A program made the translations under genes and the position numbers. Positions 40,958 to 50,944 of a stretch of DNA of 64,000 nucleotides are shown piece after piece. The DNA is taken from assembly GCF_005434945.1 (NCBI RefSeq), contig NZ_SKCH01000009.1, positions 86,129 through 150,128 of the forward strand. The letters run 5' to 3'. Below the pieces are notes generated by a model, which worked only from the letters and a program-made list of their open reading frames with translations, made no database searches and was not told where the DNA came from. Each line of letters opens with the position of its first letter. The first letter of the stretch is position 1. This stretch comes from Prescottella subtropica (lineage in GTDB: Bacteria > Actinomycetota > Actinomycetes > Mycobacteriales > Mycobacteriaceae).

Positions 40958-43876
40958 TCAGTCGCGCGGCTTCTCGCGAAGCTCGTACGCCTCGATCACG
41001 TCACCGACCTTGATGTCGTTGTACGTGACGGTCAGACCGCACTCGTACCCGTCGCGCACCTCGGTCGTGTCGTCCTTCTCCCGCTTCAGCGAGGAGATGG
41101 TCATGGTCTCCGCGATCACCGCGTTGTCACGGATCAGGCGGGCCTTGGCGTTACGACGGACGATGCCCGACGTGACCAGACAGCCGGCGATGTTGCCGAC
41201 CTTCGAGGAACGGAACATGGCCCGGATCTCCGCCTGGCCGAGGACGACTTCCTCGTACACCGGCTTGAGCATGCCCTTGAGAGCCTTCTCCACCTCGTCG
41301 ATCGCCTGGTAGATGATCGAGTAGTAGCGGATGTCGACACCCTCGCGGTTCGCCAGCTCCGTCGCCTTGCCCTCGGCACGGACGTTGAAGCCGATGATGA
41401 TCGCGTTGGACGCGGACGCCAGGTTGACGTTGGTCTCGGTGATGCCACCGACACCGCGGTCGATCACACGCAGCTGCACCTCGTCGTCGATCTCGATCCC
41501 CATGAGGGCCTCTTCCAGCGCCTCGACGGTGCCGGAGTTGTCGCCCTTGAGGATGAGGTTGAGCTCGTTGTGCTCCTTGAGCGCGGCATCCAGATCTTCC
41601 AGGCTGATGCGCTTGCGGCTACGGGCCGCGAGCGCATTGCGCTTGCGGGCGTTGCGCCGGTCGGCGATCTGCCGGGCGATCCGGTCCTCGTCGACGACGA
41701 GCAGGTTGTCACCTGCACCGGGCACCGACGTGAAGCCGACGACCTGGACAGGACGCGACGGCAGCGCCTCGAGGACGTCCTCACCGTGCTCGTCGATCAT
41801 GCGACGGACACGGCCGTAGGCGTCGCCGGCGACGATCGAGTCGCCGACCCGCAGCGTGCCGCGCTGGATGAGCACGGTCGCCACCGGGCCGCGGCCACGG
41901 TCGAGGTGCGCCTCGATCGCGACACCCTGCGCGTCCATGTCGGGGTTGGCCCGCAGATCCAGGGAGGCATCCGCCGTGAGCAGCACCGCTTCCAGGAGGG
42001 CATCGATGTTGGTGCCCTGCTTGGCGGAGATGTTCACGAACATGGTGTCGCCGCCGTACTCCTCGGTGACGAGGCCGTACTCGGTGAGCTGCTGACGGAT
42101 CTTGTCGGGGTTCGCCCCCTCCTTGTCGATCTTGTTCACCGCGACCACGATCGGCACGTCGGCCGCCTGGGCGTGGTTGATCGCCTCCACCGTCTGCGGC
42201 ATGACACCGTCGTCGGCCGCGACCACGAGGATCGCGATGTCGGTGGCCTTCGCACCACGGGCACGCATGGCGGTGAACGCCTCGTGACCCGGGGTGTCGA
42301 TGAACGTCACCAGACGCTCGTTGCCGTCCAGCTCCGTGAGGACCTGGTAGGCACCGATGTGCTGCGTGATACCGCCGGCCTCGCCCTCGCGGACGTTGGC
42401 CTTGCGGATCGTGTCGAGCAGGCGGGTCTTGCCGTGGTCGACGTGACCCATGACGGTGACCACCGGCGGACGCGACGCGAGGTCCTCCTCACCGCCCTCG
42501 TCCTCGCCGTAGGTGAGGTCGAACGACTCGAGCAGTTCGCGGTCCTCGTCCTCCGGGCTGACGACCTGGACGACGTAGTTCATCTCGCCGCCGAGCAGCT
42601 CGAGGGTCTCGTCGTTCACCGACTGCGTGGCCGTGACCATTTCGCCGAGGTTGAACAGCGCCTGGACGAGCGATGCCGGGTTCGCGTCGATCTTCTCCGC
42701 GAAGTCGGACAGGGACGCGCCGCGGGCGAGACGGATGGTCTCACCGTTGCCGCGCGGCAACCGCACGCCGCCGACGGCGGGCGCCTGCATCGAATCGTAT
42801 TCCTGGCGCTTCTGACGCTTCGACTTGCGGCCGCGACGCGGTGCACCACCGGGACGACCGAACGCACCCGCGGTACCACCGCGGCCACGTCCACCGCCAC
42901 CGCCGCCACCGGGACGACCACGGAAGCCGCCGGGTGCGGCACCCGTACCGGGAGCACCGGCACCGGGAGCACCGCCGCCACCGCGGTATCCACCGCCGCC
43001 ACCACCGGGACGTCCGCCCGGGGCGCCGGGGCGACCGGGACGGGCTCCACCGGGAGCGGGACGCGCCGCACGCTGCGGCATCGCACCCGGGTTCGGGCGC
43101 GGGGGCATCGAGCCGGGGCTCGGACGCGGGCCGCCCTGGCCGGGGGCCGGACGCGGGCCGCCGGGGCCTGCTGCCGGACGCGGCGCGCCGGGAGCACCCG
43201 GACGCGGGGCACCACCCTGCGCACCCGGACGCGGAGCACCCGGACGCGGGGCACCCGGACGGGGTGCACCCGGGGCCGGACGCGGCGCGGGACGCTCGGC
43301 CGGAGCCGACGAGTACGGGTTGTTACCGACACGCGGCGGCTTCGGGCCGGGACGCGGACCACCCGGCTTGGGAGCCGGGGTGGACGGTGCGGCCGGGGCC
43401 TTCGCTGCGGGCGCCTGCGGGGCAGGAGCCTGCGGAGCGGGGGCCTCCGGAGCCGGAGCCTGTGCGGCCGGGGCCTGCGGAGCCGGCTTGGGGGCCGGAC
43501 CCGGACGCGGGCCGGAGGCGGCCGGACGGCTCGGGGCTGCCGGTGCCGCGGGGGCGGCCGGAGCCGAGGCTGCGGGGGCGACTGATTCCGGAGCCGCGGG
43601 GGCTGCCGGTGCGGGCTTCGGGCCGGGGCGCGGGGCACCGGGCTTCGGCGCGGCGGGGCCGGGCTTGACTGCCGGACGTGATGCATCCGCGGACGCGCCT
43701 TCGGCCTGCGGCGTCGCAGCTCCGAACGATTCCCTCACACGACGTGCGACGGGTGCCTCCACGGTCGACGACGCCGACTTGACGAACTCGCCCTGCTCCT
43801 TGAGCCGTGCGAGTAGTTCCTTACTTGTGACACCGAGTTCTTTCGCCAACTCGTGCACGCGGGCTTTGCCTGCCAC
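40958..43876 (-). CDS. infB: Translation initiation factor IF-2
   Basis: The protein has 972 residues. A short N-terminal IF2N domain ([16 protein letters not shown]) is followed by a very long Ala/Pro/Gly/Arg-rich disordered region (about residues 60-350). Then come a second IF2N domain and the GTPase with [20 protein letters not shown] and NKID, and the C-terminal domains. It positions initiator tRNA on the 30S subunit. It starts at GTG 43876. The low-complexity part is typical for actinobacteria and accounts for several long spurious antisense ORFs. Confidence 0.96.
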   Translation of the reverse strand: MAGKARVHELAKELGVTSKELLARLKEQGEFVKSASSTVEAPVARRVRESFGAATPQAEGASADASRPAVKPGPAAPKPGAPRPGPKPAPAAPAAPESVAPAASAPAAPAAPAAPSRPAASGPRPGPAPKPAPQAPAAQAPAPEAPAPQAPAPQAPAAKAPAAPSTPAPKPGGPRPGPKPPRVGNNPYSSAPAERPAPRPAPGAPRPGAPRPGAPRPGAQGGAPRPGAPGAPRPAAGPGGPRPAPGQGGPRPSPGSMPPRPNPGAMPQRAARPAPGGARPGRPGAPGGRPGGGGGGYRGGGGAPGAGAPGTGAAPGGFRGRPGGGGGGGRGRGGTAGAFGRPGGAPRRGRKSKRQKRQEYDSMQAPAVGGVRLPRGNGETIRLARGASLSDFAEKIDANPASLVQALFNLGEMVTATQSVNDETLELLGGEMNYVVQVVSPEDEDRELLESFDLTYGEDEGGEEDLASRPPVVTVMGHVDHGKTRLLDTIRKANVREGEAGGITQHIGAYQVLTELDGNERLVTFIDTPGHEAFTAMRARGAKATDIAILVVAADDGVMPQTVEAINHAQAADVPIVVAVNKIDKEGANPDKIRQQLTEYGLVTEEYGGDTMFVNISAKQGTNIDALLEAVLLTADASLDLRANPDMDAQGVAIEAHLDRGRGPVATVLIQRGTLRVGDSIVAGDAYGRVRRMIDEHGEDVLEALPSRPVQVVGFTSVPGAGDNLLVVDEDRIARQIADRRNARKRNALAARSRKRISLEDLDAALKEHNELNLILKGDNSGTVEALEEALMGIEIDDEVQLRVIDRGVGGITETNVNLASASNAIIIGFNVRAEGKATELANREGVDIRYYSIIYQAIDEVEKALKGMLKPVYEEVVLGQAEIRAMFRSSKVGNIAGCLVTSGIVRRNAKARLIRDNAVIAETMTISSLKREKDDTTEVRDGYECGLTVTYNDIKVGDVIEAYELREKPRD

Positions 43877-43970
43877 TGCTCTCCTCTGCTGAGAGGTCGA
43901 GCGAGCGACTGTGCCCGCACGACCTCGGTTATCTCCGATGGACGTTCATCGCTGATGCTTCACGGTGTGC

Positions 43971-44327
43971 TCATGAGCGCTTGTGCCTGTTCTCTGAGGT
44001 ACTGCTCGTCGTTCCCGATGTCTCGACCGTTTCGATGAACCGGTCGAGTTCCGTGGAATCCAGACTTCCGGACACCCGCAGGGCTCTACCGAATGCTCGG
44101 CGCCGGCCCGCCTCGTACAGACACTTCCGATCGTGGTGCAACCAGGCACCGCGACCGGGGAGGCGTCGCGCGGGATCGGGCACGAGAACGAATCCGTCGG
44201 ATCCGATCTGCTGTGCCACCACCCTGAGGAGGTCGGCAGCCAGCCCTCGCTGCCTGCACCCGACGCATGTCCGGACCGGTTCACCAACCCGGGCACGCGC
44301 CGCTACCGACAGTTCACGCTGAACCAT
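43971..44327 (-). CDS. ylxR: YlxR/RnpM RNA-binding protein
   Basis: The protein has 118 residues. The DUF448 signature is PVRTCVGCRQRG (about residues 18-29), followed by GRGAWLHHDRKCLYEAGRRRAFGRALR. YlxR lies between nusA and infB in most bacteria; a Bacillus homologue (RnpM) modulates RNase P. ATG 44327 lacks a strong ribosome site, so a later start is possible. Confidence 0.88.
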   Translation of the reverse strand: MVQRELSVAARARVGEPVRTCVGCRQRGLAADLLRVVAQQIGSDGFVLVPDPARRLPGRGAWLHHDRKCLYEAGRRRAFGRALRVSGSLDSTELDRFIETVETSGTTSSTSENRHKRS

Positions 44328-44401
44328 CGAACACTCTACCGCTGTATTGCTGCGATCTCCGCATTCTGTTCCTAACCACCTGTCGTTTTGCGACCGACCT
44401 G

Positions 44402-45403
44402 TTACTCCGGGTCGACGGCGGCGTCGCTGCGGATATCGATCCGCCATCCGGTCAACCGTGCAGCCAGACGCGCATTTTGGCCCTCCTTGCCGATCGCCAG
44501 CGACAGCTGGAAATCGGGCACGACGACCCGTGCTGCACGCGCTTCCGGGTCGACGACAGTGACCGACACCACTTTCGACGGCGACAGTGCGTTGCCGACG
44601 AACCGGGCCGGATCGTCGTCGAAGTCGATGATGTCGATCTTCTCGCCGGCCAGTTCGCTCATGACGTTGCGGACACGCTGACCCATCGGGCCGATGCACG
44701 CGCCCTTCGCGTTGAGGCCCTGCACCCGCGATTCGACGGCGATCTTCGAGCGGTGGCCGGCCTCACGGGCGACCGCGACGATGTCGACGGAGCCGTCGGC
44801 GATCTCCGGCACCTCGAGGGCGAACAGTTTGCGCACCAGGTTCGGATGGGTCCGCGACAGGGTGATCTGCGGGCCCCGCTGGCCGCGGGAGACGCCGACG
44901 ACATAGCACTTGATCCGGTCACCGTGCTCGTAGGTCTCTCCCGGCACCTGCTCGGCCGGCGGGATCAGCCCCTCGGCACCGTTGGCCTCGCTGCCGATCC
45001 GCACGACCACCATGCCGCGCGCGTTCGCACGGTTGTCGCGCTGGATGACGCCGCCGACGATCTCACCCTCGTGCGTGGCGAATTCACCGAAGCTGCGCTC
45101 GTTCTCGGCATCCCGCAGGCGCTGCAGGATGACCTGGCGGGCCGTGGTGGCGGCGATGCGCCCGAAACCCTCGGGGGTGTCGTCCCACTCCTCACCGACC
45201 CGGTTCCCGTCGGCGTCGACGTCCTGCGCCATCACCCGCACGACACCGGTCTTGGTGTCGACGTCGATGCGGGCGTGGGACTGATGACCGTCGGTGTGCC
45301 GGTACGCGGTGATCAGGGCCGTTTCGATGGCCGCGATGATCGTGCCGGCGGAGATACCCTTGTCCACCTCGATCGCGCGCAGCGCTGCGATGTCGATATT
45401 CAC
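44402..45403 (-). CDS. nusA: Transcription termination/antitermination factor NusA
   Basis: The protein has 333 residues, the short actinobacterial form. Its N-terminal RNA polymerase-binding domain is followed by S1 (about residues 130-200) and two KH domains ([19 protein letters not shown] and [19 protein letters not shown]). It ends without the acidic repeats of E. coli NusA. The GTG start overlaps rimP by four bases. Confidence 0.95.
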   Translation of the reverse strand: MNIDIAALRAIEVDKGISAGTIIAAIETALITAYRHTDGHQSHARIDVDTKTGVVRVMAQDVDADGNRVGEEWDDTPEGFGRIAATTARQVILQRLRDAENERSFGEFATHEGEIVGGVIQRDNRANARGMVVVRIGSEANGAEGLIPPAEQVPGETYEHGDRIKCYVVGVSRGQRGPQITLSRTHPNLVRKLFALEVPEIADGSVDIVAVAREAGHRSKIAVESRVQGLNAKGACIGPMGQRVRNVMSELAGEKIDIIDFDDDPARFVGNALSPSKVVSVTVVDPEARAARVVVPDFQLSLAIGKEGQNARLAARLTGWRIDIRSDAAVDPE

Positions 45404-45975
45404 TTGTCGGACCCCTCTACTTCTTCGTTCACTTCGTTCGACGCTTCCGCGTCGGCAGGTTCGACCCGACCCTCCGGGATACCCCCGGCGAGTTCGAGCT
45501 CCCTCGCGTCGGGACGCGAGAACTCCACCTGCACAACAGCTTTCTTGACATCCGTCAGATCCACCCGGCGGACGACGAGCTCCCGACCGTCCTTGACGAC
45601 CAGGTCGACGACACCGGTGTCGAGCCGGCCGACACGCGCGACGAGCGACTCGCCCTCGAGATCGACGAGCACCTTGCGGCCCTGCGCGCGACGCCAGTGC
45701 CGGTCCTCGACCAGCGGCCGGTCGATGCCCGGCGAGGTCACCTCGAGCGTGTACGGCGTCTCACCGAAGTCGTTCACCGCGTCGAAGATCTCCGCGACGA
45801 GGTGACTGAGCCGGGCGACCTCGTCGAGTTCGAGTCCGGCGTCGCTGTCGACCATGACCCGCACACTGCTGTGCTTGCCTGCAGCCGTGACGACCACATC
45901 CTCGAGGTCGTAGCCCTCACGCTCGACAGGGTCGGTGAGAAGCTCGATCACTCGCTCCCTCGACGGCACCGGCAT
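45400..45975 (-). CDS. rimP: Ribosome maturation factor RimP
   Basis: The protein has 191 residues. The core has [19 protein letters not shown] and [12 protein letters not shown], the RimP signatures, followed by an SH3-like C-terminal domain and an acidic tail. It assists 30S assembly and heads the rimP-nusA-ylxR-infB transcript. Its promoter must lie in the 249-bp gap before the divergent lipoprotein gene. Confidence 0.94.
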   Translation of the reverse strand: MPVPSRERVIELLTDPVEREGYDLEDVVVTAAGKHSSVRVMVDSDAGLELDEVARLSHLVAEIFDAVNDFGETPYTLEVTSPGIDRPLVEDRHWRRAQGRKVLVDLEGESLVARVGRLDTGVVDLVVKDGRELVVRRVDLTDVKKAVVQVEFSRPDARELELAGGIPEGRVEPADAEASNEVNEEVEGSDK

Positions 45976-46224
45976 CTGGGACGCTCCTCGCGTGAAGTTG
46001 TGGTCACGACCGACGTGTGGCCGACGTCGCGATCGGTCGACGTCGTCGACGCAGCACTCGACGCACCACGGGGTGGACTGTGGAGTTATCAGGGTATCGC
46101 GGTTTCGAGGCGACGGTGACCATCCGACCCGTGACGGCCCCCACCCGACCGCGCCCCACGGGCGGCACTCCGCGGTGACCTGCTCGATGCGAGAGCACGA
46201 TCACGGTCCTGGCACCATGATCGG
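45976..46224. promoter_or_regulatory. Divergent intergenic region between rimP and a lipoprotein gene
   Basis: This 249-bp region has no credible ORF. It must carry the promoter of the nusA operon (minus) and that of the lipoprotein pair (plus). No tRNA-like structure or convincing -35/-10 pair was found. Note only. Confidence 0.3.
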
Positions 46225-46722
46225 GTGCGCACGCTCCCCCGCTCCCCCGTCCTGTCCCGCCGCGCGGCACTGCGCGCCGCGGGTGGCGCCGTCCTCGGTG
46301 CGTCGGCTCTCGTCGGCGCCACCGGATGTTCGGATTCCACCTCCCCGGACACGCCCGCGGAAGTGGATGCGCTGACCGCGCAGGCCGAACGGGCCCGCCG
46401 GGACGCGACCAACGCCTCCGCCGCGATCGCGAACGCCCCGGACCGGGCCGCGGCACTCGGGGTGATCGCCGCGGAACGGACCGCGCACGCGGATGCCCTC
46501 GACATCGAGATCGCCCGTGCCGGCGGGGCACCGTCCTCGGCCACCGCCACGACGACCGCGACAGTGCCCGCACCGCCGACCGTCGAGCAGATGCGGGCCG
46601 ATCTGGCGGAGTCCCAGAAGGAGGCTGCCGGGCTGGCCCGCACCCAGTCCGGGTATCGCGCCGGCCTGCTCGGCTCGATCAGCGCGGCGTGCGCCGCGCA
46701 GCAGGTGGTGTTGCTGCCGTGA
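46225..46722 (+). CDS. Twin-arginine-type lipoprotein
   Basis: The protein has 165 residues. LSRRAALRAAGGAVLGASAL is a signal with an RR pair, followed by a lipobox-like VGATGC (Cys at about residue 35). The mature part is Ala-rich and helical, with a Thr/Pro linker. It is coupled to the ferritin-like gene by a GTGA overlap. In mycobacteria a similar pair (Rv2843-Rv2844) lies beside the nusA operon. The function is unknown. Confidence 0.72.
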   Translation: MRTLPRSPVLSRRAALRAAGGAVLGASALVGATGCSDSTSPDTPAEVDALTAQAERARRDATNASAAIANAPDRAAALGVIAAERTAHADALDIEIARAGGAPSSATATTTATVPAPPTVEQMRADLAESQKEAAGLARTQSGYRAGLLGSISAACAAQQVVLLP

Positions 46723-47165
46723 GCAGTCGAAGTCTCGGCCCCGAACAGCAGGCGCTCGTCGATGCCCTGAACGCCGAGTACGCCGCGGTGTTCGCGTACG
46801 GCGTCGTCGCCGCGTTCTCGAATCCGGCGCGCGCCGGCCAGGTCACCACCGACACCGCCGCCCACCGTGCCCGACGGGACGCCACGATCGACGCCCTGAC
46901 CGCGGCGGACGCCGATGTGCCGCAACCCGAACCCGGCTACACGCTGCCGTTCCCGGTCACCGACCCGACCTCCGCGGCCCGACTGGCCGCACAGGTGGAG
47001 ACGGACACCGCGGTCGCATGGCGGTCCGTGATCGAACGCAGCGCGACAGAACCGACCCGCGAGACAGGTGTCGTCGCCTTGACGGAAGCGGCCGTGCGCG
47101 CAGCGAACTGGCGGGCCGTACTCGGCGACCAGCCCCCCACGACAGCGTTCCCCGGGCAGCCGTAG
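46719..47165 (+). CDS. DUF4439 ferritin-like protein
   Basis: The protein has 148 residues. Helical bundle features include LNAEYAAVFAYGVVAAF near the start and HRARRDATIDAL, with Glu and His residues at positions resembling a ferritin-like diiron site (E at about 18, H at about 47). DUF4439 members are predicted four-helix proteins; metal binding is not proven. It is coupled to the upstream lipoprotein and followed by a terminator. Confidence 0.75.
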   Translation: MSSRSLGPEQQALVDALNAEYAAVFAYGVVAAFSNPARAGQVTTDTAAHRARRDATIDALTAADADVPQPEPGYTLPFPVTDPTSAARLAAQVETDTAVAWRSVIERSATEPTRETGVVALTEAAVRAANWRAVLGDQPPTTAFPGQP

Positions 47166-47176
47166 GCGCTGCGCAC

Positions 47177-47220
47177 CTGTGCGCCTTTCTGGTAGTGGTT
47201 ACTACCGAAAAGGCGCACAG
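47177..47220 (+). terminator. Terminator-like hairpin after the DUF4439 gene
   Basis: CTGTGCGCCTTT (47177-47188) pairs with AAAGGCGCACAG (47209-47220), with an inner helix GGTAGT/ACTACC. It lies between the DUF4439 stop and the ribosome site of the next gene, so it may also be a leader structure of that gene. Confidence 0.7.
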
Positions 47221-47240
47221 CACCACGAGGAGGATTTTTC

Positions 47241-47729
47241 GTGACGGAACGGACCATCGAGCAGCGCATCGCCGATCTCGAGCGCATCGAGGCGATCAAG
47301 AATCTGAAGCACCGGTATCTGCGGGCGTGTGATGCGAAGGATCCGGAGACGTTCCGGGCGTGTTTCGTCGACCGGGGTGCCCGGATCGACTACGGCCCGC
47401 TCGGGCAGTTCGACGACGCCGACCCGATTGCGGAGATCTTCCGCAGCATCGCCCTGCAGAAGGTCGACGGCCGGCACGTCATCCTCGACATGCATCACGC
47501 GTTCCATCCGGAGATCACGCTGCACGGCGACGAATCCGCGTCGGGCAAGTGGACGCTCGCGTTCCGTCAGGTCAATCTGATCGACAACACCGAGACGGTC
47601 CGGTCCATCGAGTACGTCGACGAGTACGTCGTCGAGAACGGCGCGTGGAAGATGTCGGCGTGCGCGTCGAACGTGCTGTGGTCGATGACCCGGCCGCTCG
47701 GCGAAGGCACCGTCGTCACCGAGGGCTGA
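47241..47729 (+). CDS. SnoaL/NTF2-like protein
   Basis: The protein has 162 residues. IEAIKNLKHRYLRACDAKDPE is the typical N-terminal helix of NTF2/SnoaL-like proteins, followed by FDDADPIAEIFR and a beta-sheet core. GAGGAGGA lies before GTG 47241. Such folds host cyclases, dehydratases or hydroxylating dioxygenase small subunits; the substrate is unknown. It lies alone before the end of nuoN. Confidence 0.75.
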   Translation: MTERTIEQRIADLERIEAIKNLKHRYLRACDAKDPETFRACFVDRGARIDYGPLGQFDDADPIAEIFRSIALQKVDGRHVILDMHHAFHPEITLHGDESASGKWTLAFRQVNLIDNTETVRSIEYVDEYVVENGAWKMSACASNVLWSMTRPLGEGTVVTEG

Positions 47730-47755
47730 GCCCTCACATCGTCACCGAGGGTTGA
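47714..47755. repeat. Short direct repeat over the SnoaL-like stop codon
   Basis: TCGTCACCGAGGGCTGAG at the end of the gene recurs as TCGTCACCGAGGGTTGAG just downstream, one base different. It looks like a recent duplication of the gene end. Confidence 0.5.
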
Positions 47756-47761
47756 GAGGCT

Positions 47762-47818
47762 CGAACGGGCGGTTGTCCGACGAACGGCCGAGAGCGCCGT
47801 CGGACAACCGCCCGTTCG
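47762..47818. terminator. Bidirectional terminator between SnoaL-like gene and nuoN
   Basis: A perfect 21-bp stem (47762-47782 and 47798-47818) encloses a 15-nt loop, only 4 bp after the nuoN stop and 32 bp after the SnoaL-like stop. It terminates both converging transcripts. Confidence 0.88.
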
Positions 47819-47822
47819 GCGT

Positions 47823-49370
47823 TCACCGCAGGAAGTCTGCGGCCCGTTCGGCGAGGTCGAGGACGGGTTGCGGGGCGATACCGAGGGCGACGGTGACGAC
47901 GGCGCTGACTCCGACGACGGTGACGGTGGGGGCGCTCGTGACGACGACCGGCGCCGTGGCCGGTGGTGCGTCGAAGAACATGAGCACGATGACGCGGATG
48001 TAGAAGATCGCGGCGATCGCGCTGGCGATCACGCCGACGATGACGAGTGGCACCGCGCCCCCGGACGCGGCGGCCTGGAACACCGCGAACTTCCCGACGA
48101 AGCCACTGGTGAGCGGGATCCCGGCGAACGAGAGCAGCAGCAGACCGAACACGGTGGCGACGAACGGGGATGTCCGGCCCAGGCCCGCCCAGCGGTCGAG
48201 GTCACCGACCTCGGTGCCGTCGGCGTCGCGGACGAGTCCCAGGACCGCGAATGCGCCGACGCTGCTGATGCCGTAGGCGAGCAGGTAGAACAGGGTGGCC
48301 GCGACACCGGCGTCGGTGCCGGCGATCAGTCCGGTGAGGATGAAGCCGACGTGGGCGACGGACGAGTAGGCGAGCATGCGTTTGACGTCGGACTGGGTGA
48401 TCGCCAGGACCGACGCGAGCACCATCGTGAGGATTGCGACGGCCCACAGCATCGGACGCCAGTCGGTGTGCAGGCCGGGTACGGCGACGGCGAAGATTCG
48501 CAGCGCCGCACCGAATGCGGCGATCTTGGTGGCCGACGCCATGAACGCGGTGATCGGGGTGGGGGCGCCCTGGTAGACGTCGGGGATCCACGAGTGGAAC
48601 GGCATCGCCCCGATCTTGAACAGCAGCCCCACCGACAGCAGGGCCAGCCCGAGTTGCGCGAGCAGGATCTCCCCGGTGCCGTCGTCGATCGCGTCGCCGA
48701 TCCCGGGGATCGAGACGGTGCCCGCATACCCGTACAGCATGGCGATACCGAACAGGAAGAACGCCGACGAGAACGCGCCCAGCAGAAAGTATTTCAGCGC
48801 CGCCTCCTGGGAGAGCAGTCGGCGTCGGCGGGCCAGCCCGCACAGCAGGTACAGCGGCAGCGACAGCACCTCGAGCGCCACGAACATGGTCAGCAGGTCG
48901 TTCGCGGCCGGGAACAGCAGCATGCCGCCGACCGCGAACAGTGCCAGTGGATACACCTCGGTCTGGGTGACCCCGGCCTTCGTGGTCTCCTTCTCGGCGA
49001 CCCCGCCGGGCACCGTCGACGCGCGGGCCGCGAACGCATCCACCGGGACGGTGCCGGTACCGGTGTCCACCCGGTCGAGGCCGCGGTCCGCGAACAGGGC
49101 CACCGAGAGGATCGACACCAGCAGGATCGTGGCCTGCAGGAACAGGGTGGGTCCGTCGATCGCGACGGAGCCGACGGCGACGACCTGCCGGACGCCCCAC
49201 AGTGCGCCGACGGCGACGAGGGCTGCGGCGAGTCCGCCGTACGCGAGGACCACCTGGATCCGGTACCGGGCCCGCGCCGGGGCGAACGCCTCGACCAGGA
49301 CACCGGCGACGGCGACCGCGAGCACGATGAGCATCGGTGCGAGCCGGCTGTACTCGATGCTGGGGGTCAT
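47823..49370 (-). CDS. nuoN: NADH-quinone oxidoreductase subunit N
   Basis: The protein has 515 residues and about 14 membrane helices of the Mrp/antiporter type. Key features are FVALEVLSLPLYLLCGL and the Lys-bearing helix GLLFKIGAMPFHSWIPDVYQ. It forms one proton channel of complex I. ATG 49370 overlaps the nuoM stop (ATGA); the long open frame upstream overlaps nuoM and is not coding. It is the last gene of the operon. Confidence 0.95.
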   Translation of the reverse strand: MTPSIEYSRLAPMLIVLAVAVAGVLVEAFAPARARYRIQVVLAYGGLAAALVAVGALWGVRQVVAVGSVAIDGPTLFLQATILLVSILSVALFADRGLDRVDTGTGTVPVDAFAARASTVPGGVAEKETTKAGVTQTEVYPLALFAVGGMLLFPAANDLLTMFVALEVLSLPLYLLCGLARRRRLLSQEAALKYFLLGAFSSAFFLFGIAMLYGYAGTVSIPGIGDAIDDGTGEILLAQLGLALLSVGLLFKIGAMPFHSWIPDVYQGAPTPITAFMASATKIAAFGAALRIFAVAVPGLHTDWRPMLWAVAILTMVLASVLAITQSDVKRMLAYSSVAHVGFILTGLIAGTDAGVAATLFYLLAYGISSVGAFAVLGLVRDADGTEVGDLDRWAGLGRTSPFVATVFGLLLLSFAGIPLTSGFVGKFAVFQAAASGGAVPLVIVGVIASAIAAIFYIRVIVLMFFDAPPATAPVVVTSAPTVTVVGVSAVVTVALGIAPQPVLDLAERAADFLR

Positions 49371-50944
49371 CGGGCGCCTCCGTCCGGTTCGGCGATCGTC
49401 GGCACCGGATCCTGCTGGTCGATCGTGGTGAGGGTGCCGGCGACGGCGGGGGTGATGACGTCGAGGATCGGTTTGGGGTAGACGCCGATCCCGATCAGCA
49501 GCACGAGCAGCGGTGCCACGACGAGCAGTTCCCGCCGGTGCAGGTCGCGGACCCCTTCGGTGCCGGCGGTGACCGGGCCGCCCATCATGCGCTGGTAGAG
49601 CCACAGGATGTACAGGGCGGCGAGCACGATCGCGACGGTCGCGATCACCGCGGCCACCGGGTAGCGGGTGAATGTGCCGACCAGGACGAGGAATTCGCTG
49701 ACGAACGGGGCGAGTCCCGGCAGCGACAGGGTCGCCATGCCCGCGACGAGGAACGTGCCGGCCAGCAGCGGCGCCGCCTTCTGCACACCCCCGTAGTCGG
49801 CGATGACGCGGGTGCCGCGCTGTGTGACGAGGAACCCGGCGACGAGCATGAGTGCGGCCGTGGAGATTCCGTGGGCGACCATGTAGAGCACGCCGCCGCT
49901 CTGCCCCTGGCTGGTCATCGCGAACACCCCGAGCACGATGAACCCGAAGTGCGAGATCGACGTGTACGCGATGAGCCGCATGACGTCGGTCTGGCCGATC
50001 GCGAGCAGCGCCCCGTACACGACGCTGATCACCGCGAGCGTGACCACGAACGGCGCGAACGTCCGTGCGGCGTCGGGGAACAGTGTCAGCGCGAACCGCA
50101 GCATCGCGAACGTGCCGACCTTGTCGACGACCGCCATCATCAGCACCGCACCGACCGGGGTGGTCCGGGCTGCGGCGTCGGGCAGCCAGCTGTGCAGCGG
50201 CCACAGTGGCGCCTTGACCGCGAACGCGAACATGAACCCGAGGAACAGTGCGTTCGCGACAGGCGCGGACATCGTCAGGTCCCCGGACGCCACCGCCCCC
50301 ACGATCGCCCGTAGATCGAACGTCCCGGACGTGAACGGGCTGTCGGCGCTCGCCGTCACGACGTACACGCCGATCACCGCGGCCAGCATGATCAGTCCGC
50401 CGAACAGGTTGTACAACAGGAACCGCACCGCGGCCCGGGCTCGTTGCGGGCCTGGTTCCCCGAACCCCCCGAGGAGGAAGTACATCGGGATCAGCATGGC
50501 CTCGAAGACGATGTAGAACAGCAGGATGTCGAGGGACAGGAACGACATCAGCACCATCGACTCGACGACGAGGATCAGCGCGACGTACATGTGGCCGGCG
50601 CGGGGACGCGGGTCGTCGGTGGCGACGTCCCGCCAGCCCGCGACCAGCAGCAGCGGCACCAGGACGGTGGTGAGCAGCACCAGGGCGAGGCCGATCCCGT
50701 CGAGCCCGAGGTCGTACCGCGTGCCGAATGCCGGTATCCACGAGCGGGATTCGACGAACTGGTACTGGTCCCCGCCGGGGTCGAAGCCGATCGCCAGGCC
50801 CACGGACACCGCGAACGTACCGGTCGCGGCGACGAGGGCGACGATCCGGGCGGCCTGCCGCTCGTGGGCGGGGAGCAGCATCACGAGGACCGCACCGCCC
50901 GCCGGGAGCAGCCACAGCGTCGTCAACCAGGGAAAGCCGGTCAT
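49367..50944 (-). CDS. nuoM: NADH-quinone oxidoreductase subunit M
   Basis: The protein has 525 residues and 14 helices. FYIVFEAMLIPMYFLLG carries the conserved Glu, and FAFAVKAPLWPLHSWLPDA the Lys and proton-path residues. It is the middle antiporter-like subunit of complex I. It begins at ATG 50944, overlapping the nuoL stop by one base. Confidence 0.95.
   Translation of the reverse strand: MTGFPWLTTLWLLPAGGAVLVMLLPAHERQAARIVALVAATGTFAVSVGLAIGFDPGGDQYQFVESRSWIPAFGTRYDLGLDGIGLALVLLTTVLVPLLLVAGWRDVATDDPRPRAGHMYVALILVVESMVLMSFLSLDILLFYIVFEAMLIPMYFLLGGFGEPGPQRARAAVRFLLYNLFGGLIMLAAVIGVYVVTASADSPFTSGTFDLRAIVGAVASGDLTMSAPVANALFLGFMFAFAVKAPLWPLHSWLPDAAARTTPVGAVLMMAVVDKVGTFAMLRFALTLFPDAARTFAPFVVTLAVISVVYGALLAIGQTDVMRLIAYTSISHFGFIVLGVFAMTSQGQSGGVLYMVAHGISTAALMLVAGFLVTQRGTRVIADYGGVQKAAPLLAGTFLVAGMATLSLPGLAPFVSEFLVLVGTFTRYPVAAVIATVAIVLAALYILWLYQRMMGGPVTAGTEGVRDLHRRELLVVAPLLVLLIGIGVYPKPILDVITPAVAGTLTTIDQQDPVPTIAEPDGGAR

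Noticed and set aside
40898..43585. Long plus-strand ORFs opposite infB, including a Gly/Pro-rich one
   Set aside because: They arise from the low-complexity Pro/Ala/Gly region of IF-2 read backwards.
42900..43650. Regularly repeated short motifs that could suggest a CRISPR or tandem repeat array
   Set aside because: They are codon-level repeats of the Pro/Gly/Arg-rich IF-2 linker, in frame and without constant spacers.
45976..46224. tRNA or other RNA gene upstream of rimP
   Set aside because: No cloverleaf arms or T-loop consensus could be found.
49371..50915. Open frame joining nuoN upstream into a 1030-residue ORF
   Set aside because: It lies in another frame over nuoM. The nuoM product is the recognisable one, and nuoN has its own ATG in an ATGA overlap.
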